Source: Rhodobacteraceae bacterium LMO-JJ12 (GTDB lineage: Bacteria; Pseudomonadota; Alphaproteobacteria; Rhodobacterales; Rhodobacteraceae). Taken from it: a stretch of 64,000 nt of DNA. The position numbers and the translations under genes were made by a program. Positions 54,931-61,485 of the stretch are shown piece after piece (the first letter of the stretch is position 1; every line of letters starts with the position of its first letter). Where the stretch lies: positions 434,001 through 498,000 of the forward strand of contig JAKGBX010000001.1 of NCBI GenBank assembly GCA_021555075.1, given 5' to 3'. Below the pieces are notes generated by a model, which saw only the letters and a program-made list of their open reading frames with translations, did not search any database and was not told where the DNA came from.

Positions 54931-55276
54931 AGACTGCTTTGAAATGGGTGCGTTGGCTGATGTATCCCCCGCCGACGCGCCCATTTCGGTGATCAATAAA
55001 GGTGAGTGGGATTTGCCCGGCTAGGGTTCGAGACGACCAAAAGGGGGGCCGTCCCTCGTCGTTACCCGGTAGGAATGATTTGTCGGGTAACGACGTCGTT
55101 TTTGGTGAAGAGATACGTGTTCCCCCTAGGCCGCGTCGTGTTTGCTTGAGACAGGAAGGTGGCGCGGTGTCACGCAACATATGAAGGTTGTGCGCGCCTT
55201 GCCCAAAACCCGTGAACCAGATTTTGGGCGTGACGCGTTAGGTGCCATCTATGGGGGGCTGGCTATCTGACCTTCG
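54931..55276 (+). terminator. Intergenic region with a strong terminator at 55057-55104
   Basis: CGTCGTTACCCG (55057-55068) pairs perfectly with CGGGTAACGACG (55084-55095), a 12-bp stem followed by TCGTTTTTGG. It is the terminator for the ridA transcript, 127 bp downstream of its stop. The rest of the 346-bp stretch holds no supported gene. Confidence 0.65.
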
Positions 55277-55663
55277 TCAGCGCAGCGTTACATGGTTGGT
55301 GGAGAGCCCCACAGACAGGGTGAACGAGCCTTCGTTGACGAGCCAGCGCCGCAAGACATAAGTGCGCTCGCCCGATTTGTGCATCGGATCAGCATCGGCG
55401 AGAGCGCGGGCCGCTGCCAGGCTTTCCGCGCGGTAGATGATGAGGCCAATTCCCTGCATGAATGTGCCCGTTTCATCAGACATCGGCCCTGCGAAAGCCA
55501 AAGCCTTCCTGCGTTCCAGTTCCGTTTGATACGCGAGGTGTTCAGCGAGCGAGGCCTCGGGATCTTGCGGTTCTTTGGCGGGGGTTGATATCGCCGCATA
55601 GAGTTCAAGCGCCAAACATCCGCGTGCCTTTGCCACCTCTTTATAGTCTTCCCAAGCTATCAC
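55277..55663 (-). CDS. YciI family protein
   Basis: The 128-residue protein is read from GTG 55663, which has GGAGG seven bases before it; the longer ATG frame would run through the operator at 55685-55696. It has the YciI histidine in AEHLAYQTELERR, the AGPMSDETG turn, and the aspartate in ADADPMHKSGERTYVLRRW. YciI-fold enzymes include TftG, the 5-chlorohydroxyquinol dehydrochlorinase. It is divergent from the FAH gene, sharing a 91-bp promoter region. Confidence 0.78.
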   Translation of the reverse strand: MIAWEDYKEVAKARGCLALELYAAISTPAKEPQDPEASLAEHLAYQTELERRKALAFAGPMSDETGTFMQGIGLIIYRAESLAAARALADADPMHKSGERTYVLRRWLVNEGSFTLSVGLSTNHVTLR

Positions 55664-55684
55664 TATTTTGTCCTCCAAATTAAA

Positions 55685-55696
55685 AATATCGATATC
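55685..55696. promoter_or_regulatory. Operator AATATCGATATC between yciI and FAH genes
   Basis: Eleven of twelve bases match the perfect palindrome before the GntR gene. It sits centrally in the 91-bp divergent promoter, so it could control both directions. Confidence 0.6.
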
Positions 55697-55754
55697 TATT
55701 GACATGTAGACAGATAATAGACAAAAACTCAAGAAGCTAACGAGGGAATTAAAT

Positions 55755-56639
55755 ATGAAATATCTGGTGGGTGAGACGACAGGCGGCACTGCTGTATTTG
55801 CAGTAATAGGTGCGGAAGCCGTTAGCCTTACGGCTTTGGACGCTGCTGTTGGTCAGGATCTTACGGCGTTGATAGCCGACCCTGCGTTGGCAGCCTCAGT
55901 CGCGGCCAAGATTGACGGCGCCCCGAGAATCTCGGTTGCCTCCATCACGCCAGCCTTGCCGGTGGCAAGGCCCGGCACGATCATTTGCCTCGGATTGAAC
56001 TACACCGATCACATCAAGGAAGGGGGTTACGACATCCCCGATTACCCGGCGCTGTTCATGCGTGGCAAGAACTCGATCATGGCTGCTGGCGCACCTATGG
56101 TGAGGCCGACTTGCTCTGAAAAGCTCGACTATGAAGCCGAATTGATGCTGATCATGGGGAAGGGTGGGCGCCACATTTCCGAGGCAGATGCTCTGGATCA
56201 CGTGTTTGGTTATACCGTTTTTAACGACGGGTCGGTGCGTGACTATCAACGCAAGACGCACCAGTGGACGCCGGGCAAGAATTTTGACGACACGGGCGCC
56301 ATTGGTCCCTTTGTTGTGACGCCTGACGAGATTCCGGCGGGTGCCTCTGGTCTCAAAATCGAAAGCCGCGTTGGCAGCGAGATTTTGCAGTCGTCAAATA
56401 CAGCCAACATGATCTGGTCGGTGGCGCAGACGATTGCCACGATTTCGGAATATACCACGCTTGAGCCGGGCGATCTGATTGCCATGGGAACACCGCCGGG
56501 TGTCGGGCACGCCAAAAAGCCAAATCCGCGTTGGTTGGTTCCGGGAGAAGTTGTGGAAATCGAGATCGAAGGCATTGGCATTTGCTCAAGCCCGATTGTC
56601 GATGAAAAGGACATGCCGGGCGCGGCGGCGGCGAAATGA
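55755..56639 (+). CDS. Fumarylacetoacetate hydrolase (FAH) family protein
   Basis: The 294-residue protein has an N-terminal domain of about 70 residues and the FAH catalytic domain: ICLGLNYTDHIKEGG, metal-ligand E-x-E in LDYEAELMLIMGKGG, YTVFNDGSVRDYQRK, KNFDDTGAIGPFVV, and MGTPPGVGHAKKP. This family includes fumarylpyruvate hydrolase and 2-hydroxyhepta-2,4-diene-1,7-dioate isomerase and cleaves C-C bonds of diketo acids or related ring-cleavage products. GAGGGA precedes the start. Its stop overlaps the RutE-like gene (ATGA). Confidence 0.88.
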   Translation: MKYLVGETTGGTAVFAVIGAEAVSLTALDAAVGQDLTALIADPALAASVAAKIDGAPRISVASITPALPVARPGTIICLGLNYTDHIKEGGYDIPDYPALFMRGKNSIMAAGAPMVRPTCSEKLDYEAELMLIMGKGGRHISEADALDHVFGYTVFNDGSVRDYQRKTHQWTPGKNFDDTGAIGPFVVTPDEIPAGASGLKIESRVGSEILQSSNTANMIWSVAQTIATISEYTTLEPGDLIAMGTPPGVGHAKKPNPRWLVPGEVVEIEIEGIGICSSPIVDEKDMPGAAAAK

Positions 56640-57313
56640 ACGCGCCGGGTACTTCTCTCTCCGGTGTAGAGCTGGAGGCATTGCGTGCCGAGGCGCAGGC
56701 GGATCACCGCGAGCTGCGCAGTCGCATGAGCCGTTTGTCGGGCGTTGCGATTGATCTGATCCTTCGCAAGGCGCGGTCGCATTATGCCTGGACGGACAAG
56801 ACCGTTCCTGACGCGCTACTGGAAGAGATTTTCCAGATTGCCATCAATGGGCCGACGTCGATGAACACACTGCCTGCGCGGTTTGTCTTCGTTAAGTCGC
56901 CCGAGGGAAAGGCGCGGCTGGCAAAATCGCTCAAGCCGCAGAACGTCGCAAAAATGATGAGCGCACCTGTCACCGCGATTATCGCGCAGGATAGGGACTT
57001 TTGGCAGGAATTGCCGTTTCTGTTTCCGCATGAGAATCGCCGGCATTTGTTCGACGGCAAGGAAGCCTATTGCGAAGAGACGGCCTTTCGTAACGCCACC
57101 TTGCAGGGCGCCTATTTCATGATCGCGGCGCGTTCTGTCGGTTTGGATGTGGGCGCAATGTCGGGCTTTTCAAACGCGATCGTTGATGAGGAGTTCTTTG
57201 CGGGCACGAGCCTGAGATCAAATTTCTTGTGCAACATCGGTTACGCCGATGAGACGGCTTTGTTTCAGAAACTGCCGCGTTTTGCATTTGATCAGGTGTG
57301 CAGCATGGCCTGA
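56636..57313 (+). CDS. RutE-like nitroreductase family oxidoreductase (malonic semialdehyde reductase type)
   Basis: The 225-residue flavoprotein has ARSHYAWTDKTVPDALLEEI, NGPTSMNTLPARFVFVKS and a central SAPVTAIIAQDRDFW...FPHENRRHLF, matching RutE rather than ordinary nitroreductases. RutE reduces malonic semialdehyde, formed in uracil degradation, to 3-hydroxypropionate. The presence of RidA and malonate genes fits a C3 intermediate. A different carbonyl or nitro substrate is possible. Confidence 0.8.
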   Translation: MNAPGTSLSGVELEALRAEAQADHRELRSRMSRLSGVAIDLILRKARSHYAWTDKTVPDALLEEIFQIAINGPTSMNTLPARFVFVKSPEGKARLAKSLKPQNVAKMMSAPVTAIIAQDRDFWQELPFLFPHENRRHLFDGKEAYCEETAFRNATLQGAYFMIAARSVGLDVGAMSGFSNAIVDEEFFAGTSLRSNFLCNIGYADETALFQKLPRFAFDQVCSMA

Positions 57314-57328
57314 GAGGAGGAGCTCAGC

Positions 57329-57412
57329 ATGTGTGAACGGGCACGAAAAGATGCCGATCCTGCGCGACGCAGGCACACCCGGCCACGTGTCAAGGGGCTG
57401 GCAAAAACCTAA
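57329..57412 (+). CDS. Possible small basic ORF before the second dctP
   Basis: The 27-codon frame starts at ATG 57329 behind GAGGAGGAG (ideal ribosome site) and ends 43 bp before dctP. The product is rich in arginine (about ten Lys/Arg) and begins MCERARKDADPARRR. No family is known. Its position and basic character resemble the ORF at 13770-13865. Confidence 0.33.
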   Translation: MCERARKDADPARRRHTRPRVKGLAKT

Positions 57413-57455
57413 CACCAACAGGGCAACATGCCTGAATTTCTAGGAGGAGATCTAC

Positions 57456-58529
57456 ATGTTTAATTGGACACGACGCAGCCTTATTGGCGCAGCAATTGCG
57501 ACCATGACGGCCTTGCCTGCTGTGGCGCAGGAAAAGATATCAGCGGTGGTGATTGATGGTTACCCAGACCGCTCGATGTGGGTCAAAGAATTCAGCAACT
57601 TCTTTATCCCCGAGGTTGACCGCCGTTTGGCCGAAACCGGCAACTATGTCATGAACTGGCAGGAAAACTATGGCGGTTCGATCGTAAAGCCAAAAGGCGT
57701 TCTTGAAGGCATTCAGCTCGGGCTCGGCGACATTGGTATCGTGACCACGATTTTCCATTCGTCCAAATTGCCTAGCCAGGGGCTTGCATCAGTAACACCT
57801 TTTGTGTCCAGCGATGCGCGCGCTGTAGCCAAAGCAGTTGACGAAATTGCACGTGAATTTCCGGCGATGCAAAACGAATTCTCCGCCCAGAACCAGATCT
57901 ATCTGGCAACGGGAGTCGTGTTGAACAGCTATCAGGTCTTCTCCAGCCGTGAAGTTTCCAGTTTGGCTGATCTTGAAGGTATGAAAGTTGCTGGCGCGGG
58001 TATGGATTTGCGGTATCTGGAAGGTATCAACAATGCGGCTGGCGTGAGCGGCGGCCTAACCGACTTTTACAATATGGTGCAAACCGGCCTCGTAGAGGCC
58101 GCGTTGCTGTGGCCTGAAGCGGCTGCGACCTTCAAGATTTCAGAGGTCGCCCCTTACATGCTGCGCGCCGATATTGGGGCTGCGAACTCAAAGACTGTAA
58201 CCGTTAATAAAGACTATTGGGACAAGTTGCCCGAAGAGGTCAAAGGCGTGTTGAAAGCCGTGGCAATTGACTATCGTGATCACCTTGCAGGCATGGCAAT
58301 GGATCGCGCGGATGCAGCGGAAAAGGCGTATGTTGCAGCAGGTGGTACGATTATCAATGTCTCTGATGCCGACCGCAAGGCATGGGCTAACGCGATGCCA
58401 AACATCGCGCAAGAATGGGCTGAGACACTGAACGCCAATGGCGAACAGGGAACAGAGATTCTTGCGGCTTATATCGGCAAACTCAAAGCTGCCGGCTTTG
58501 TAGGCGCTCGTGACTGGACGCAGCCGTAA
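57456..58529 (+). CDS. dctP: TRAP transporter solute-binding protein (DctP family), second set
   Basis: The 357-residue protein has a signal peptide with a twin-arginine pair (FNWTRRSLIGAAIATMTALPAVAQ), so Tat export is possible. The mature protein is a DctP-type receptor, with the conserved LADLEGMKVAGAGMDLRYL segment for ligand binding. AGGAGGAG precedes its ATG. The small permease gene starts 30 bp after its stop. The ligand is probably an organic acid of the neighbouring catabolic pathway. Confidence 0.85.
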   Translation: MFNWTRRSLIGAAIATMTALPAVAQEKISAVVIDGYPDRSMWVKEFSNFFIPEVDRRLAETGNYVMNWQENYGGSIVKPKGVLEGIQLGLGDIGIVTTIFHSSKLPSQGLASVTPFVSSDARAVAKAVDEIAREFPAMQNEFSAQNQIYLATGVVLNSYQVFSSREVSSLADLEGMKVAGAGMDLRYLEGINNAAGVSGGLTDFYNMVQTGLVEAALLWPEAAATFKISEVAPYMLRADIGAANSKTVTVNKDYWDKLPEEVKGVLKAVAIDYRDHLAGMAMDRADAAEKAYVAAGGTIINVSDADRKAWANAMPNIAQEWAETLNANGEQGTEILAAYIGKLKAAGFVGARDWTQP

Positions 58530-58559
58530 GACCTGATGACCCGAGAAGGGGCCATAAAC

Positions 58560-59141
58560 ATGCTCAACTCTGCAATTACTGGCCTGTCTCGGGTCGCCAA
58601 TACGCTTGCGATTGCCGCCAACGCCGCCGGAACTTTGGCCGTGCTGGTGTTGGTGGTTGTCCTCAATGTTGATGTGGTTTCGCGTAGCGTGTTTAACGCG
58701 CCGTTAAAGGGAACTTACGAGATCGTCCAACTCTCGGTCGTGTTCATCGTGTTCTTGCAGTTGGCGGATGTGGTGCGCGTGGACAGGTTAACGCGCTCGG
58801 ACGGGTTGCTGAATCTGCTGCACGGTCGTCGCCCCCGCCTTACAGCTACCTTACGGCGCATTATCAATGCGGTATCTGCGATTTTCATGGGGCTTATCGC
58901 TTACATCATGTTTCCCGAATTTCTCAAGATGTGGAACACTCAGGATTTTTTCGGCGTGCCTGGAATTTTTACCGCCCCGTGGTGGCCCATCAAACTGGTG
59001 ATCGCGAGCGGGAGCGCTCTGGCCTGTGTGATCTTTGCGCTGAAGGTTATCACCGCGCAGGACCGGCCCCGGCTTATCCGTGCGCCTGAACATGCTGACC
59101 CTAAAAATGCGAATACCAAAAAAGGTGAATCCAGCAAATGA
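58560..59141 (+). CDS. dctQ: TRAP transporter small permease (DctQ), second set
   Basis: The 193-residue protein starts at ATG 58560 (AAGGGG before it; ATG 58536 in frame is an alternative). It has four membrane spans and the pattern LVLVVVLNVDVVSRSVFNAPL and EIVQLSVVFIVFLQLADVVR of DctQ. Its stop overlaps the dctM start (ATGA). Confidence 0.83.
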   Translation: MLNSAITGLSRVANTLAIAANAAGTLAVLVLVVVLNVDVVSRSVFNAPLKGTYEIVQLSVVFIVFLQLADVVRVDRLTRSDGLLNLLHGRRPRLTATLRRIINAVSAIFMGLIAYIMFPEFLKMWNTQDFFGVPGIFTAPWWPIKLVIASGSALACVIFALKVITAQDRPRLIRAPEHADPKNANTKKGESSK

Positions 59142-60442
59142 CCCCTATTGAGATTGGCCTTGTTTCGGTTATCGCCATTATTTTTCTGATCTACGCGGGC
59201 CTTTATATTCCGATCGCTTTGGGCACGGTTTCGCTAATTTCGGTCTGGTTGATGCGTGACAATTTCACGCTGTCACTGAACCTGATGAAAATTGCCGTTG
59301 GCGATAGTGCGATGGTCTATAGCTTTGCGACAATCCCGTTGTTTACCTTCATGGGGCTGGTTGTGTCCAAGGCGGGCCTGGGGCGTGACATTTATGAAGT
59401 CATGACGATGCGATTTCGCAAGGTAAAAGGCGGAATTGGTATGGCAACCGTGGGGGCGAACGCGGTGTTTGCTGCCGTCACTGGATCTTCGATCGCTTCG
59501 GCGTCGGTGTTTACCAAAGTATCCGTGCCCCAGATGATCAATCAGGATTACAACCCTCGGTTTGCTGTGGGGGTGGTGGCGGGGTCTTCCGTTCTTGGGA
59601 TGATCATCCCACCCTCTGCCATGTTGATCATCTATAGCTTTGTTGCGGAACAGTCAGTCGGAGACATGTTTCTTGCCGGAGTTATTCCGGGTGTCATCCT
59701 GGCCGTGGCCTATGTCGGGGCGATCTGGTTTATGGGGCGCTTTACGCCCGGCTTCATGGGGGGGCGCACGGTTGACGACAGCGAGTGGATGTCAGCGCGT
59801 GAAATTGCCTCAAAAACCCTGCCGACCTTGGGGCTTATTACCATCATTCTCGGGGGCATCTACACGGGGTGGATGACGGCTGTTGAATCGGGGGCGGCGG
59901 GTTCGCTTGTGGCGTTGATAATTGCGCTGTGGCGACGGTCCATGTCTCTCAGGGGGTTTTGGGAGGCTTTGCTTGAGACGGGACATATCACAGCCGCCAT
60001 TCTGTTCCTGATCACGGCGGCGTCGATCTATTCGCGGATGCTTGGGATTGCCGGGCTTCCCAACCAGTTACAAGATCTTCTGTCGGGCAATTCCGCGTCG
60101 TTCTGGACCATAATGTCGCTCTATGTGCTCTTGATGCTTTTTCTGGGCACACTGCTGGACACGACGTCGATCATTCTGATTGTCGTGCCGTTGTTCCTGC
60201 CGCTCATCGAAGCGATGGATTTGTCGATCATCTGGTTCGGAATCGTTACGGTTGTTGGGGCGGAAATCGGGCTGTTGACGCCGCCTTTGGGCATATCGTG
60301 TTTTGTCATCAAATCGACGCTCAATGACGACCGTATCTCTCTCAAGGATGTCTTCATGGGCGCGCTTCCGTTCGCCTTTGTGATGTTGATCATCCTGGTC
60401 ATCCTTATCGAATTCCCGGTTCTCAGCTTAGCTCTAATATAA
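59138..60442 (+). CDS. dctM: TRAP transporter large permease (DctM), second set
   Basis: The 434-residue, roughly twelve-span protein has DctM motifs: AVTGSSIASASVFTKVSVPQM near 112-132, GSSVLGMIIPPSAMLIIYSF, and MLFLGTLLDTTSIILIVVPLF. It is four bases overlapped with dctQ and is followed 11 bp later by the dioxygenase gene, so the transporter and enzyme are one operon. Confidence 0.87.
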   Translation: MTPIEIGLVSVIAIIFLIYAGLYIPIALGTVSLISVWLMRDNFTLSLNLMKIAVGDSAMVYSFATIPLFTFMGLVVSKAGLGRDIYEVMTMRFRKVKGGIGMATVGANAVFAAVTGSSIASASVFTKVSVPQMINQDYNPRFAVGVVAGSSVLGMIIPPSAMLIIYSFVAEQSVGDMFLAGVIPGVILAVAYVGAIWFMGRFTPGFMGGRTVDDSEWMSAREIASKTLPTLGLITIILGGIYTGWMTAVESGAAGSLVALIIALWRRSMSLRGFWEALLETGHITAAILFLITAASIYSRMLGIAGLPNQLQDLLSGNSASFWTIMSLYVLLMLFLGTLLDTTSIILIVVPLFLPLIEAMDLSIIWFGIVTVVGAEIGLLTPPLGISCFVIKSTLNDDRISLKDVFMGALPFAFVMLIILVILIEFPVLSLALI

Positions 60443-60453
60443 GGAAGTTCGCT

Positions 60454-61320
60454 ATGCGCAACGTAACCAAAGACAACATCACCGAGGTTTTCAAAAGCTA
60501 TCTTTCGAAGGATATGGAACCCCGGACGCGCGAAGTGATGAGTGCGCTCGTGCAGCATCTGCATGACTTTGCGCGTGAAACCAATCTGACCCATGATGAA
60601 TGGCGCAGGGGAATCGACTTTTTGGAGGGTTGCGCGGCCATTGAGACGGAGGAGCGCCATGAATTTGTTCTGGCTGCCGACGTGCTGGGCCTCTCTTCGC
60701 TCGTGGATATGCTTCACTCGCGTGAAAATGCGACATCTTCCTCGGTCCTTGGGCCGTTTCACGTTTCGGGCGCGCCTCCGCTTGAAGTGGGCGGGGATAT
60801 GAAGCGCGATTTTGACGGCATCATTTTGCTCGCTGAAGGTGTCATCCGGGACACAGATGGAAACCCGATTGCGGGTGCGGAACTCGACATCTGGCAGACG
60901 GCGCCTAACGGACTTTATGCCAGTCAGGACGATGCGCAGGATACCTATTCGTTCCATGGGTTGATGACAGTTGGTGAGGACGGACGGTATGCGTTCACCA
61001 CTGCCAAACCTGTCGAATATACGATACCTTCTGATGGTCCTGTGGGCGACATCTTGCGCGCCTGTGGACGCCACCCTTGGCGCCCGTCGCACCTGCACTT
61101 TATCGTCAAAGCGCCTGGTTATCGCACTTTGGTAACCGAGATTTTCCCTGACGATGACCCCTATCTCGACGAAGATACCGTCTTTGGGGTGCGTGAGGAT
61201 CTGGTCATGACCTATCACGAGAAGGCGCCCGAGGATTTCCCTGAAGGAATGGCTCTCTCGGGCAAGGTTGATGTGCCGTTTCTGGCAGTTGAGTTTGATG
61301 TGATCCTTGCGAAAGCCTAG
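60454..61320 (+). CDS. Intradiol ring-cleavage dioxygenase, hydroxyquinol 1,2-dioxygenase type
   Basis: The 288-residue protein has the N-terminal helical linker domain of catechol/hydroxyquinol dioxygenases (about 1-90). The catalytic domain follows, with LGPFHVSGAPPLEVGG, DIWQTAPNGLYASQ holding the first tyrosine ligand, VEYTIPSDGPVGDIL with the second, and the H-x-H pair in RPSHLHFIVKAPGY. It should bind Fe(III) and cleave an aromatic diol or triol between hydroxyls. It is the last gene of the second TRAP operon. Confidence 0.87.
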   Translation: MRNVTKDNITEVFKSYLSKDMEPRTREVMSALVQHLHDFARETNLTHDEWRRGIDFLEGCAAIETEERHEFVLAADVLGLSSLVDMLHSRENATSSSVLGPFHVSGAPPLEVGGDMKRDFDGIILLAEGVIRDTDGNPIAGAELDIWQTAPNGLYASQDDAQDTYSFHGLMTVGEDGRYAFTTAKPVEYTIPSDGPVGDILRACGRHPWRPSHLHFIVKAPGYRTLVTEIFPDDDPYLDEDTVFGVREDLVMTYHEKAPEDFPEGMALSGKVDVPFLAVEFDVILAKA

Positions 61321-61439
61321 GATCTGGATCGGCTTGGAAACGGGGTCTTAAGGGACTCAGTTTCCGCGTCAATCTCTTCGATGACACGGATACGGTTGGT
61401 GTCAGGATCAAGTTTGACGCGCTGAGGCGCTTCGCCCAT
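61317..61439 (-). CDS. Possible small ORF after the caspase gene
   Basis: A 40-residue frame from ATG 61439 encodes a hydrophilic peptide (begins MGEAPQRVKLDPDTNRIRVI), 46 bp downstream of the caspase-like gene on the same strand. It ends in the stop region of the dioxygenase gene on the other strand. It has no good ribosome site, so support is weak; the residue composition looks protein-like. Confidence 0.3.
   Translation of the reverse strand: MGEAPQRVKLDPDTNRIRVIEEIDAETESLKTPFPSRSRS
61336..61365. terminator. Weak hairpin downstream of the dioxygenase gene
   Basis: GGAAAC (61336-61341) pairs with GTTTCC (61360-61365), with further pairing GGTC/GACT inside. It lies 16 bp after the dioxygenase stop, between convergent genes. 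No T-run follows. Confidence 0.3.
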
Positions 61440-61485
61440 TTTGGCAGGTTCGCTTGGGTATCTTGTTGCCCCTTTTCCTGCTGTA

